From Euphorbia lathyris (taxonomy: Eukaryota; Streptophyta; Magnoliopsida; Malpighiales; Euphorbiaceae), in NCBI RefSeq assembly GCF_963576675.1, contig NC_088911.1, positions 76,413,256 to 76,477,255 of the forward strand: DNA of 64,000 nucleotides, written 5' to 3'. The notes beneath the pieces are model-generated. The model was not told the DNA's origin. It saw only the letters and a program-made list of their open reading frames with translations, and made no database searches. Positions 1 through 12,337 of this stretch are shown in pieces. A program made the translations under genes and the position numbers. Numbering within the stretch: the stretch's first letter is position 1; the number at the start of each line of letters is the position of its first letter.

Positions 1-889
1 TTTTTAGAAAACACAAATATAGACTTGCGGAGGAAGGAGAGCTCCATAGATGGAGTTTCAGAGCTTTAAACTAGCAGATTGCTCACTCGCCAGTATGAGT
101 GAGTAATCCTTTTGAATGGGCTCGGCCAGTCGGGGCCGGTAATGTAAGTTTCCCAAGTCTAGTAATGAATGAATGATGTTAATGCAGGAAGTGTTTGTTG
201 AGGCTTTATATTCCAATGCTTATGCATGTATGCTTGTGTTAGATGAATGATAGGACACTGCTTTCATCTTCACCGAACGCTCTATCAAACATCCAACCCC
301 GAAGCAGAAATGTTAGGTGGTTTTATCAAGGGTTTTCTCATTTGAAATGCTGCTTAAATCTTAATGCAAGAAAGAACAAACCTGTAGGACGCTATTGGTT
401 TTAGTAAGACTTAGAATCTTAAGAACACACGAGAGTTGACTTAAGTGAGTGTTAAAACAGAAACCTTAGCTTCAGTTGCATCATTCATGACTTATTAGGT
501 TGTTTGGAGGCTTGCAGTAACCTGTTCCGCTGTGCTTAGCCTGTTCCCTTTAGTATCATTATCAAGTAATCAGTTTCACACACAAAGCAACTTGTTTAGT
601 CACTAGTTTTCATAACTACCAACATCTGTCAATATAAAAGAATCACACACTACGAACACCCTGTTCTGCAAAGTATTTCTTGTATACTTTGATCCTCAAT
701 CCCTGTGGATACGATACTTGACTTATCACTTTATTACTTGTATCTAGTGCACTCTAGAGTCTATTCAGGAGACAACAGCCATCATATCACTATAGATTCA
801 GACGTGCAAGGTAGAATTATCCTCTTCCATGTACTTAGGAAGATATGCTTTTCTAAACTTTCTATCTATGCGTTTAGAGAAAGGTGATC
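1..889. other. Unassigned repeat-like stretch
   Basis: I see no gene here. The reading frames are short and show no recognisable domain. The stretch around 680-740 (CCCTGTGGATACGATACTTG followed by a TTATCAC run) resembles, from memory, leader sequence next to LTRs of plant Ty3/gypsy elements, so the region is probably retrotransposon debris. This is inference only. Confidence 0.3.
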
Positions 890-1060
890 ATGCTCTATCA
901 ATACCAATATGTCCATCAGTACCCTTGGTGTGGGAGGGAAGTCTTCAAGGTCTTTTGTTGGTATTACTAGTGTTCACATTCATCACATCAGTGTTTTGAG
1001 TTGAAGAAGTCATTTTTTTATTATCTAGGCTCCACACTCACTGCACCAATAATAACCAAG
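890..1060 (-). mobile_element. Start of internal region of a decayed gypsy-type element
   Basis: Read on the minus strand, the LTR at 1061-1687 is followed by a TTATTATTGGTGCAGTGAG leader and then an ATG at 1013-1011. That ATG opens a short Ser/Thr/Asn-rich frame of about 23 codons which ends in TGA. The same arrangement (LTR, ATCATTGGTGCAGTGAG, ATG of a gag-like frame) occurs on the minus strand at 42294-42230. The shared layout supports a gypsy-type gag start. Nothing recognisable as pol follows, so only the 5' end survives. Confidence 0.45.
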
Positions 1061-1687
1061 TGTAAAATTATGCTTTCAAAAGAGCTCTGAATGTTGTGGG
1101 TTTTGGATCCTTAAGGATATGTTCAACAAGATGTATGTGGGCAGAAACCTGCAAAACAAGACAAAAGCTTGGTCGGATCCCCATTGAGGGATACTCTGAT
1201 GGTCAAGTCAGTTCTGGTCTTAGAGAGCAAATAAAGATAGAACTTAGAGATAGAACCTTTGAGGGATAATTTGGGTATGTACCTTTTGTGAAGGGAGTTG
1301 GACCCCTTTATATAGGACTGACGACTCATAGTCTAATTGGAGAAAACTGACCATGTACTGGATTAAGAAAAGAACCGAGAAATTCGAATTTCCTCATTAG
1401 ATAGACGTTATTTGCACACCTAATGGATCTTTTTTAGGGAAGGAATCATATAACCGGTCTTATGGGGGGGAAGATTCTGAAAGCGCATCCTAGGATATAC
1501 TGTAAGCACGGGGAAGGGATTCAGACATACTTTACCAAATATTCACGTATGTCATTAGGGGAGGAGATCTAGAAAAGATATCCATCATATGGAATGTATC
1601 AATTTCTTATTAGTCAGATCCATTCAAGAATTTTCCAAAACATGATTCTCATGTGCACACTAGGAGTTATGTTAACCAGTTCTAGCA
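1061..1687 (-). mobile_element. LTR of a gypsy-type element, minus strand
   Basis: On the minus strand the segment begins TGCTAGAAC and ends TTTTACA, has a TATA box (CCTATATAAAGG, about 1316-1305) in its middle and is followed by the TTGGTGCAGTGAG leader. These features match the U3-TATA-R-U5-leader order of an LTR. The exact ends are uncertain because no second LTR or target duplication was found. It lies 31 bp from the hAT-like element at 1719, so part of the retroelement may have been lost. No coding capacity is expected or seen. Confidence 0.45.
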
Positions 1688-1718
1688 TTAAAAGAATGAA
1701 TTTCTCGAGACTAACTCC

Positions 1719-4700
1719 TAGGGTTGTAAATGAGCCAAGTCACTTATGAGCGACTCGAAAAAAGTTAGACCGTGTTCAGCTGAATTTATAAACGAGCCTA
1801 GCTTGTGCACGATTTTGAAGCTCAATCCGTAAACGATCTAAGCTTGAGCATGACAAAACTTGAGTCAAAAGCTCGCGAGCATGCTCGGTTAATGAACAAG
1901 TTCGATTATAATGTTCATAAACATGGTCAATTATAAAGCTCATGAAAAAGCTTAAAAACAAAATTAGTTTTGTAGATTTCAAAATCGAAACTACGTAGTT
2001 TTGTGTTGATAATATATTTATTTTTTTTTAAACAAAAAAACAATGCATTAATGAGCCAGATCATGGCAAAAAAGTAACAATGAATCAGAAATAGAACTCG
2101 GTAATAAATTAAAAAAAGAAGGGCAAGTGGATAAACGAGAAGACTGTGCTAACACATGTGTCATCCCATTCGCTTGCCGCCGTATCCATTTGACTGAGTA
2201 AGAGTCATTTGATGTTAGAATCGACCGTATTTGAATAATTCTATCCCCAAATTCAGAATCGTCAACAGAAGTAGAATTTATTGCATCAATCACTTGTTTA
2301 GCATCAAATTTGAAAACCGCATTCCTTATTCCATCAGCTTCTAGCCATTGCATAGCCTGTAATAGAGCTTCGCCCTCATATTCTCGTGTTGTCGGACAAC
2401 ATAACGGACCTGCACATCTCCCCATTACAAACTGTCCATATGCATCTCGTACTGCTGCTCCCATCCCTGCACGACCATCAGCATTAAAACATGCAGTATC
2501 AACACAACACGAGAGAAATCCTTCCGATGGAGGGTGCCAAGCCGTGCAACCAGTAGATGAAATATTTCCTGCTACTGTATTTCCGATCTGCTGTTCACCC
2601 ATACCAGTCCGATTTCTCAAGGCATTTGCTTCTTACCAATCATTTAGTACTGTGCAAGCTTGAGCCACTATTTGATCTGTTGTACAAATCTCATACTGTC
2701 AAAGACGGGTATTTCTAGTCTGCCTAAACTCTAGAGGTGCATCAAAAATGTTTTCACAATTTGTTCCGGTGCTGCTCTAATCATATTATGAAACCATGCT
2801 GTCAAGTTCTCAGCCACCGCCGCCTCCGCATTAATTCGATCCAGAAGTTCCGCCTTCTGCCACACTCTTATTGCTCATGTACATTCAATAAAAAGATGTC
2901 ATCCATCCTCCCAAGGTTCGTTACATATCACACAAGTATTACATACCTGTAACCCGCATATTTGGAGATTCACACGTGTTGGGAGACAAATGCGTGCTAG
3001 TTGCCAACCAAAATGTCGGACCTTGTGTGGAATTTCAGCATACCACAATTTTTTTCAAGCTCCCTGAACATGAAATCTCTCTCCTGCTTCCAGCGTTGTA
3101 GCCAGTCGGTAAGCACTTTTCACTGTGTAACGTCCTGAAGAATGGGATTTCCATATTAACCGATCCTCGCTAGTCGAAGTACCAACAGACAGTTTATGAA
3201 TTTTTGTAACTCTATGCTCAAAAATTTCCTCCAACAGCTCATCATCCCAATCCCTGGAATTATGGATAAACAAATCATTGACTTTCAAATACTCCAACAC
3301 TTCCACCATAGGGGTTCGTATATAGTCATCCTCCTCATCACGCAACCATCTCTCACTCCACACATTTATTGATTGACCGTTTCCAATTTTCCTTTTGATT
3401 CCTTATTTAATGATTAGTTGAGAACTCCAGATACTTCGCCATATAAAGCTTGGTGAATGCCCCAATGATGCCCCATAAAATCCCCTCTTGGATAATATTT
3501 AGCTTTGAAAACTCTACTAACAAGCGGAAGATGGATTGGTAAATAACCGCCATCCCTGTTTTCCCAACATAGCAAGATTAAAGGCTGTGAAATTTCGGAA
3601 ACTCAGTCCTCCCAACAATTTTGGAGCACATAATCGCTCCCATACCATCCAATTCAGTCCTCTCTCACCTGACTTTTTATTACCCCACCAAAATGAATTT
3701 AGCATTCGCTGTAATTCCTCCGTCGTCGATATAGGGAGCATGAATACACTCATAAAATAGATTGGGATGGCTTGCCCTGCTGCTCGAATAAGTGTAGCCT
3801 TACCAGCTTTTGATATTCCTTTTCCTCTCCAGCGCTGTAGCCGCTGCCATAACCTGTGTCTGAAGTGTGCAAAGATTGCTCGTTTCGTTCTACCCACCAA
3901 CGATGGAAGGCCCAGATATCTTCCCGTATTCAACGGACGAGTAATACCCAAAATGCTAGAAATTCCCATAGTCAGTTCATTTGCCACATTTCTACTGAAC
4001 ATGATTCCAGATTTTTGAAAATTTATAGCTTGCCCCGAAGTTAATTCATATATTTAAATTAGATATATTTAAAGTAATAAGTTATGATTTTCCTCCCCTT
4101 AGTTTCTATTTCCTTCCTCTTTATCTTTTCACTCAAACAATAATCCTCTTCGCATCCAGTGTCTAGTTCTCTCGCTGTAACCCTTTTCAACAGTTGTCTT
4201 TTTGGTTGTTCAAGTACTAAGGGACTGTGAATCACCTGAGCTCCACCGTGAGGTCCCTTAGACTCTGTGGAAGTCTCCGCTCACCGCCACAATTTGCCTG
4301 ACCTCAGCCACTGAGAAACAAGTTTCTATACTGAAATTTGATTAATTTTGTCAATCAACTGATAATTGCATTCATCATCTGATTTTGCAGGAAATTTGAA
4401 GATCCAGGATCGAGCAATTCGAAAATCCAGTTCATTTCTTGAGAAATTAACAAAGATATGCTCCAAAATCCTTTACTCTTTCTTCCGTATTAATTAACCA
4501 TTTCTGTTGTATTAATTACTATTCTATGCTCAATTTTGTTAGATTGAATTTGTATGAATGTGATCACAATCAGCTCACAATCCTATTAAAAATGTATAGC
4601 AAGTGATAGTATAGCATATTCAAATCATTTGTTGTTTGTTTGCAATAAACGAACTGTTCGTGAACAACTAGTTTTTTTGTTCATGAACTTTACTCGTAAG

Positions 4701-4893
4701 TTTGCTTATGATCACAAAATAATGTCGTGTTCGCGAACAAAGTTCATGAACATAATTAACGAGCTGCTTTCAAGCAAAGTTCATGAACAAAATTAACGAG
4801 CTGCTCGCGATTAAAACTCGTGAACAAATAAACAAGCTGCTCATGATCACCTAATTTCCTTAATATACAAAGCTCGACGCGATTACAACCTTA
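1719..4893. mobile_element. hAT-like DNA transposon, non-autonomous, containing a LINE
   Basis: The left end reads TAGGGTTGTAAATGAGCC and the right end, reverse-complemented, reads TAAGGTTGTAATCGCG, giving short imperfect terminal inverted repeats. They are flanked by CTAACTCC (1711-1718) and TTAACTCC (4894-4901), an 8-bp target duplication with one mismatch, as expected for hAT elements. Both subterminal zones are rich in short words such as GAGCTGCTC, AACGAGC and GTTCATGAAC (about 1720-1960 and 4640-4880), which look like clustered subterminal motifs. No hAT transposase is visible. About 2 kb of the interior is a later LINE insertion; the remaining 4048-4620 stretch shows no gene. Confidence 0.7.
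2021..4047 (-). mobile_element. 5'-truncated L1-like LINE inside the hAT-like element
   Basis: Minus-strand frames encode, in order, the end of reverse transcriptase (about 4047-3517; Y-E-x-T-S-G-Q motif, then a conserved F-W-W-G segment), a zinc-finger reverse-transcriptase tail region (3363-2700), and an RNase H domain of the plant LINE type (2620-2048; F-N-A-D-G motif, then an R-R-Q-A-N-G-M-T-H-V-L-A motif). The endonuclease and the RT catalytic core are missing, as is usual for 5' truncation. A T-rich run at 2021-2029 is the poly(A) side. The 9-bp word ATATATTTA flanks it at 2012-2020 and 4048-4056, a plausible target duplication. Frame changes and stops between the parts make it non-functional. 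Confidence 0.85.
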
Positions 4894-5559
4894 TTAACTC
4901 CCTTGCTTCAGAATTACAAGCTCAGAAGTCTGCCTATTTGACAGATGATTCTTAATCATCAGCATACCCAAACCCCTCGTCATTAATAAAAATCTATTCC
5001 ATGATTAAGAATTTGACGCATATATGCCCAAATGAAATTCTAGAGTTTAGAAGGCACCATGAGACTCCAAATTGAAGTGTTACTGTGGGGTCCAAAACAT
5101 TACGAAATGTGTGCTAAAATGTGATGTTGTCACCTTGCAGACCCTAAACGACATGTGAATTTCATTCTTACCTTCCAAACATCCCAGGAATGCTAGATAC
5201 CGAAATCCTTCAATTTCAGCATTTGGTACAACCAAGGAAAAATATGCAAAAAAAAAAATTAATAATAATTCAAGCTGGAAAACATCCAAAATATTCTGGA
5301 ATGCAGCAGTTTCACTTGAAAATTCTAGCATTGAAACTCGAAAATCATACCCAAAAATGGTACCATGATATAATAGTACGAGAACCATCTAAGGTGCAGA
5401 ATGCAAAGTGTAGAAGCAAGTATAATAGATACAAAATGAGCAAAATACCCTACCCCACCCACGCCTACATCCTATATTATCCATGATGTAGGAACAGGAT
5501 CAAAATACAGATAAAATAAAAGAACTAAAGTTACTGCACTAAAAAAATGTATGAACATC
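4894..5559. other. No gene seen
   Basis: Apart from the hAT target duplication at the left edge I see no recognisable feature. The stretch lies just 3' of the minus-strand locus at 5560-7200 and may be its 3' flank. Confidence 0.3.
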
Positions 5560-7200
5560 TTAAGGTGATGGAGGCGGCTTGAAACCAGTATGCTCAATGA
5601 GAGTCTCCATGTGTCGCTCTATACGCGCCATCCTAGCATTGAGGTCACGTACCATCCTAGCATCAAGGTCAAGCCATGACCGAGAGGAGCCTGCCTCATC
5701 ATCAGATTCTGAAAGTCATTCAGTCCAAGTGGTTAGCTTTCTTTTACTAGCAGCTCATTTCCTAGGTATATTTCGCAACAACAATTGTTAATCATAAAGT
5801 AAATAACACAGAAACAACATCACTTTAGGCAAAAAAAGATCAAGACACAGCAATGCACCCATCGTTCAAGCATTCAGATCCTCAGTATGAGCTTAATAAC
5901 ATAAATGAATTCCACACTGGGATGCAATCCCAAAATTAAGCAATAGTTTGCAAGTATAAGCAATTCAATTAACCAGAAAATCCCACAACTTCAGTTTACA
6001 CAGAGACCTTAATTTGAAAACCCAAATCAGAATCTGAGAAGTTCAATCTACTGCAGAAACCCCAATTTATTTTCAATCAATTAATCCCAGAATAATCAAT
6101 TGAATAAATTAGAGACAATGAAATCCGAGATGAAGTGAATCACCCAAACCTAAGTACCAATCCATAAAAGAACCAAAAACCACAGGAAATCAATTACTCA
6201 ATAACCCTAATAAGCATCTGATTGCTCAAAGGCAACAATTACTCAAAGATTCGAACTAAATATCAAAATTGCAAACGTAAGTGATGAACTCCATACCCAA
6301 TATGGGTGGCAGCAATCCAACATGCTGAAAGGCAGCCTGCATGTTTCGCTCGATGCGGGTCATCCTAGCTTCAAGATAACGCCTTTGCTGAAAGGGGCAT
6401 GAATCTGAAGGTGGTTCAGTCCAAAGGCTTGGTTTTCTTTTACTAGTAACTCTTTTCATAGGCATATGCGCAACTCTTTTCGTAGGCATATTCACAATAG
6501 CAACTGCATATCCAAGAGTTATTAGCACAGAAACAACATAAATTTAGGCAAAAATCAAGCAGTCAGAATCTCAATATCAACCTAATAAAATAAATGAATT
6601 TCAATAATCAAGTACCAAAATACTGCGATGTAATTCCAAAACTAATCAATACTTAGTAAGTATCAGCAATTCAATTAACTAGACATCCCATATTTTCAAT
6701 ATAAACATAGATCTCAATTCGAAAACCAAAAATCAAAATCTTAGGAGAAGTTCAATCTGACGCAATACCAGGAATCAATTGCATCCATATAATCTCGGAA
6801 AATTCATTAAGCAACTCAAAACTCAATTCAACCAGTTAATTAAAATTAAAACCAAGAACTAGAAAAGGCAAACCGACATCCCAAAGCAAGAAACTGAGTT
6901 GTGTTTCACCAAATCGAGGTTTATAAAAGCACGTTGGTCCAATATTCCCCAATTTCGAAGGGTAGGATGCTAAAAGAGAAGAAAAAAACACCTGCAGATG
7001 TGGGAATGGAACGTGCAGATTCCTTGGCAAGGCGATTAATGGATAGCGATTCTGCTCTTTTGTAATGGTAGGGATGCTCTTTCTCGATGATCAAGTGAAT
7101 AGCGGCCGGTGTGGTGGAAACGCCGTTCAGTCTATAAACTCGGTTTGGTGGTGGTTTGAGCTAGGGTTCAGACGATATTGATTTCTCTCGAGGGAGGAGA
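5560..7200 (-). pseudogene. Unrecognised spliced locus with a duplicated exon
   Basis: I do not recognise this gene. Two related minus-strand segments, about 6518-6256 and 5790-5560, encode the same pattern: a basic K-R-K stretch, S/T-x-W-T-E, an acidic or serine-rich linker, then A-R-M-x-R-I-E-R-x-M and a G-x-x-P-P ending. The 6518 copy is open and follows a good acceptor (ATATGCAG). The 5790 copy has two in-frame TGA codons, an extra internal repeat of the L-x-A-R-M unit, and ends P-P-P-S-P-stop. Further upstream a frame from about 7160 to 6993 ends at a donor-like GCAG/GTGTTT and codes a polar stretch with E-K-E-H-P-Y-H-Y, but has no in-frame ATG. It could be a decayed cellular gene or part of an unrecognised element. 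Function unknown. Confidence 0.4.
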
Positions 7201-7814
7201 GCTCAGCAGTTAGAGAGAATTGGGAGAAAGTAAAAAGTAAAAAGTGAAAATAATGAAACTAAGGGAGTGTATGGTTCAAACTTTGGAGACGGGATTGGAA
7301 TGTTACGTAATCAGAATTATAATGACTATTTATTTATTTTGTTTGGTTTAATACGGAATTAGAATCCGATTATTTTTAAGAGTGTGTTGGTCCAAAATAA
7401 ATAAATTTTATTTTCATGTATATAGAAAGCTTATATTTAATTTTAGGATATAGTTTCTAATTTTTATAAATAAAAATAAGAAGAATAAAAAAAATATATA
7501 TGCTAACCTCTAGCTCGGCGAGCTGGAAGTCAGCTCGGGGAGCTAGAGGCTAGTCCTCGTCCGGAGCCCGAACATAATCACGAGCTAACCTACCAAGCCT
7601 AACTTATTCCCACACCTATGCATAAGTCTTAAAAGTCTCTCTAACCACAGGGTATTGGGGTGATGTGGTATGCATGTTGAGGGAAGTTAGGAATAAGTTG
7701 GTGGTGGTTAATGGAAGTTGAGGAAGTCAGTGAGGTGGCAAGTTAGTGGTCAAAATTAGAGAGAAAAATAAGGGTTAGTTGATGGTTAATTACTCAAAAC
7801 TCCTTTTCAAACTG

Positions 7815-7824
7815 CTATAAATAG
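7815..7824 (+). promoter_or_regulatory. TATA box in family A LTR
   Basis: CTATAAATAG occurs here and CTATAAATAGACC occurs at the matching place in the second copy (about 43709). Conservation between two solo LTRs supports it as the LTR promoter. Confidence 0.6.
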
Positions 7825-7950
7825 ACCATTCATTCTTCATAATTAATCACTCACTCAACACAACAAAAACCTCTTCTTAAAGGTTCTTTCCAATGCTCTC
7901 CTTTTAAGTTCTTAGTTCTTGAGTTCTTCCTTTTTGTTCTTCATTTTTCT

Positions 7951-8022
7951 TAGCTTTAATTCCTTCTTTTAGCTTGCCTTTAGCTTTAATTCCTTCTTTT
8001 AGCTTGCCTTTAGCTTTAATTC
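7951..8022 (+). repeat. 30-bp tandem repeat, 2.4 copies
   Basis: Two identical 30-bp units (7951-7980 and 7981-8010, each starting TAGCTTTAATTCC) are followed by a 12-bp partial copy. The corresponding part of the copy at 43269-44932 does not show the duplication, so it arose in this LTR copy. Confidence 0.8.
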
Positions 8023-9043
8023 AAGTTCTAATAGCCTCCTTTCAAGTTTTTTCAATTCAATCTAGCATTCCTAAACCTTTAGTTTGCTAAATCCTTAGCT
8101 AGAATTCTGTTTCCAAATTAATTTTCCAGATTCGTTCAATTATTTTCAAAGCCCGATTTCGTCCATTTAAAGTCATTTTTTTTCTTTCAATCCCTTCAAC
8201 AAAGTTGTTCCTGACGTCCTGAGGTTCAATCTAGTATATTTATTTTCCCAATTCCGTGTCCAGAAACTCTATTTACAAGCCAATCTTTACACCTTAAATT
8301 CTTTAAACATTCTGTTTCCAGTTTTGCCAGATTCGTCCAGTAATTTTCTAGGCCTATTTTCGTGTGTTTAAAGTTTGTTTCAGCCTTCTATCCCTTCTAA
8401 GAGAAAATTTATCATGTGCCTGGCATACTACCTACGTGGTATGCCAAGCCATTAAAAATATGACACCTGTTAAAAACATAACAGGTCATTAATACTAATT
8501 AAAAAGATTAAAAAACCCTTCATACCGCGATTTAATTATGTAGTCCTCCCTTTCTCAAAAATAACTAATCAGTCCTTCTCCTTCTTCGCCTCTTCTCCTT
8601 CGTTTTCTGCATCTCTCAATTCATCTCTCTATCTCTTTTAAGAACAACACTCGGACATCCTGTAAATTTTCCGTGCGTTCTCCTACGATGGTATCCGTCA
8701 CCGGTTCGTTCGCATCTCCAACTGTTCATTCTCCTCGGTTCATCATTTTCCATCAGCTCTTCTAATTTTCTCTTCCATTGCCGAAGTAAACGCCCCCTGA
8801 GCTGTGTTTTCTAGTTTCAATTTTTAATTTCAATTTCTTTTAGTTTCAAAAGGCTTTAATCAAATAGTTAGAGATTAATTATTAGAAAATAGATCCCTAT
8901 TATGTTTGGATCCACGGAGAGTTCGCGTTCGACGCTGCCGGAAGGGTCCTCCTGCTACAATTGTCGACCGCCGTGTTATCAAATGGGAGCATAATATGGC
9001 TCCATTCTGCTTCTTCTTCTACTCACACCCCATAGGTACATAG

Positions 9044-9268
<225 letters not shown>

Positions 9269-9634
9269 TGATATTTTCCCCTCAATTTTGCTGTAATTTT
9301 GTGTTGCCTCATTTTAAAAATGGAAGATTCTTTACCTCAAGTGGTGTAAGAGCAGGGACAAGTTTCACTATACTGGTGTTTCCAGCCATGGTTGGATCCT
9401 TAAAATGAACAATTAAAATAGTTTCCAAATCTATTTTCCAAATGACTACTATGATTTCTAATTAATGAATCAAAATGAACAATTAAAATAGTTTCCAAAT
9501 CTATTTTTTTTTATAGAAGTCATGAAATTTTGAGCTGTGCCAATAGACAAGCTTTGCAAACAATTCTTTAGGCAACAGTAATTGCTTCAAATTACAACTT
9601 AATTTTATGTTGACCGAATACAAGAAAAACTCAA

Positions 9635-9918
9635 ATGTGTATCTCAAAGATTTTTATTCTTCTTACTGTTGTTGTTCTGATCTGCTCGGAGATCTCAACA
9701 ACTCCTGAACTTTGTGAGACTACATCTAAAACAGGTGAGTATTAATTATATGCATGAATTTCTTTTCCAAATTAACAATATTAATACATTCACATCCTAT
9801 GGAATATTGAAAATTAAAACTTTAATTTGCAGATGCATATGGATATAAAAAGGAGAAAGGGTATGGAGGATCATATGGGGACAAAGGGCATGGATATGGA
9901 TATGGAAAGAATAATTAA
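9635..9918 (+). CDS. Small secreted Gly/Tyr-rich protein, two exons, inside the MULE
   Basis: Exon 1 is 9635-9734 and exon 2 is 9833-9918, joined across a 98-bp intron with good sites (ACAG/GTGAGT and TTTGCAG/ATG). The spliced frame gives 61 residues with no lesion. Residues 1 to about 22 are a typical signal peptide (M-C-I-S-K then a hydrophobic I/L/V core). A short Thr/Glu segment with one Cys follows, then a tail built of G-Y-G, K-G-Y-G-G and K-G-H-G-Y-G-Y-G-K units. Signal peptide, intron position and Gly/Tyr tail resemble short class II plant glycine-rich proteins of the cell wall, but the tail is much shorter than usual. It sits between the MULE left end and the transposase gene's 3' end, so it is probably a captured gene. 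Expression is unknown. Cell-wall or apoplast location is inferred. Confidence 0.65.
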
Positions 9919-11626
9919 ATCAATAGTACTTAATTGATTACCCTTTTAGTTTCTTTTACCTTTTATATTATCTAGTGATTTTGGGTTAATTTTTTCTTCT
10001 ACAGGTCTAATAAATATATCAGCTTATCTGCCTATTACTATATCTACAAGCCATTATGCCCATCCCTATGTTAATTACATTACATAATTTACAAAATTAC
10101 TTAATTTACATTGTTTTGTGTTTACTTTTTTTCCTCTTTCCTAATTTTTTCTATACCTATATCTAGTAGACTTGTTCATCCTGAATGTTTGTAATAGAAA
10201 GGAAAGGAATTTGCACAATCATCCAGTTGACCAATAAGTAAATCATACTCAAAAGAATTTGCACAAATCGTACACATTCCAAATATTAACTTGAGAACAC
10301 ATTGAACACAAATAAATATGAAACAAAAAAGGTTCTCTTAAGATAATAGAAATATATATCACTTTCTTTCTCTTGGTTTGCAATTGAGAAAAGTACAAGT
10401 TATTTAGAAACAAATTCATCACACAATTTGGAATGTTGGGCACCACTTCTTTACTTATTTTTTATCAGAATCCTTCTATGCAAATGAGCACGGATCTTGA
10501 AACTGCAAATAAATAAAATAGTTAGTTATAATAATAATAATAATTACAACATTAGTAAAAAATATTTTTCTTGTCCAAATATTAAATAATTTTACCTGTG
10601 AAAAATCCATTGAACTAATATTTTGCATCATGTGTGTAAATGACACATTTGAATTAGTCGTGCCTTCGTTTATCATCTAAAAATATATATTTTAGTTTCA
10701 TTCGAATAAAAGAGTAAAATATATAATTCAAAAAATAGTAAAACTAATATACCTGACGAGGAATTGGTAATGGCAATGACATCATTGTTGTTGGCATTTG
10801 ATTTTACAATGTTGTGGACATCAATTGAGAAGGTTGAGAGAAATAAATACCAGGTCCAACCATTTGAGGCATAGTAATCAACTAAATTCATCAAAATTAT
10901 TAAGTTATAATTCCACTAATTTAATTATACAATTAATTGATGTTAATTTATTCTAAATATCAAATTATAATACCTGAAAATGTGATTGAGGTTCCATTCC
11001 TGATGAAGAACTATTGAAATTTGTTTCTGAAGTCATCTTTTTCCTTTGTTGTTTTGAGTTTCCTGATCACAATAAAATAAACTTAGACATAATTCAACAA
11101 CATATAATCATACTAAAAAGAAAAAAAATCTTAAGTATACACTTTTTTTTAAATAAAGCTTTCTTTCCTTTTGCTCCGCGTTTTTCGAAATGCCCTTTGA
11201 ATCTGGCATTTGATGTTCCTTTTGGTTTAGCACGAGGAGGACTCAAAATGGGTTCAACATCAGTCACTTTTTGTTTTCCTTTAACATTGTTGGTTCCATT
11301 TACTTCAATATCACAACTCCTCTCCAGACTCAATGTAGACAATTGTCTTTCAATATCAACACTAAGCTTTCTCAAAGAATCCTTACAAATTTGTCTACAT
11401 ATTTTATCTTCTTGACTTCTTGTAAGTATGTCATATAAACATCTCATACCCGCATTGCGAAACATGGAGCTAGTCTCATTTGTAACCTCAATAGGTACCT
11501 CATTTTGTCTATCTGCATATAGCCTCTTTTTTGCATCTTTTGTCCAACGATGTAATATACAACTTTCTGGAATTTTTTTCACATTATTCATTCTTAATAC
11601 ACATAAAATATGACAGCATATAAAAC

Positions 11627-12337
11627 GGGTAAACTACACCAATGGTACCTGAACTTTACATAGTTTACACTTTGGTACCTAGATTACATTTTGTCCCAAA
11701 AATATACCTGAAGTAACGATAACCGGACAGTTTAGTATATTTTTACCGGTTATGATCGGTCAACGCGAGTTTCATGAGTTAATTACATTAATGGTACCCG
11801 AACTTTACCATAATTCACACTTCGGTACCTGGATTTTATTTTATCCTACAAACATAACACGGACTGAAAGGTTTAGTTCATTTGATCGATTAGTGACCGG
11901 GTAACATGAACTAAACATTGGACTGACCATACACTCAATTAACATAAAATTATAATATTGTCATTTATGAGCTAAACGACAGTATTATAATTTTATGTTA
12001 ATTGAGTGTATAATTGGTCTCAATTTTTAATTTAAAATGGTCAAACTCGGGTTGATCAATCACTGATCGGTCAAATATACTAAAATATTGAGTCATCTTT
12101 ACTTGAAGTGTATTTTTTGGATAAACTGAAATCTAGGTACCAAAATGTGAATTCGGATAAAGTTCAGGTACCATCAGTGTAATTTACTCATCAAAATCGC
12201 ATTGACCGGCCATTAACCGATAAAATATACTTAATTTTCCGGTCATCATTACTTCGGGTATATTTTTGAGACAAAATGTAATCTAGGTACCAAAGTGTGA
12301 ATTAAGGTAAAGTTCAGGTACCATTGGTGTAATTTCC
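11627..12337. mobile_element. Foldback/MITE-like element with long imperfect inverted repeats
   Basis: The left arm (GGTAAACTACACCAATGGTACC...) and the reverse complement of the right arm (GGAAATTACACCAATGGTACC...) match over about 100 bp. Within the arms, GGTACC-type words recur (about 11646, 11670, 11798, 11826, 12136, 12168, 12288, 12318), so further internal inverted copies are present. It interrupts the MULE transposase exactly between the C-x-C and C-C-H halves of the SWIM motif, and the reading frame continues when it is removed. A target duplication is not clear. No coding capacity. Confidence 0.7.

Noticed and set aside
5080..5390. 102-codon minus-strand frame as a membrane protein
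   Set aside because: Hydrophobic by composition but without family motifs, next to no promoter or neighbour; likely chance or 3' flank.
8680..8770. Short ATG frame in the MULE left arm as a gene
   Set aside because: Only about 26 codons, no recognisable pattern; more likely captured 5' UTR-type sequence.
8900..9000. Cysteine-containing short peptide frame (start near 8901) as an EPF-like gene
   Set aside because: It has too few cysteines in the wrong spacing, no signal peptide and a frame of about 30 codons.
11014..11415. Plus-strand frame opposite the MULE transposase
   Set aside because: It mirrors the C-terminal transposase exon on the other strand; a shadow.
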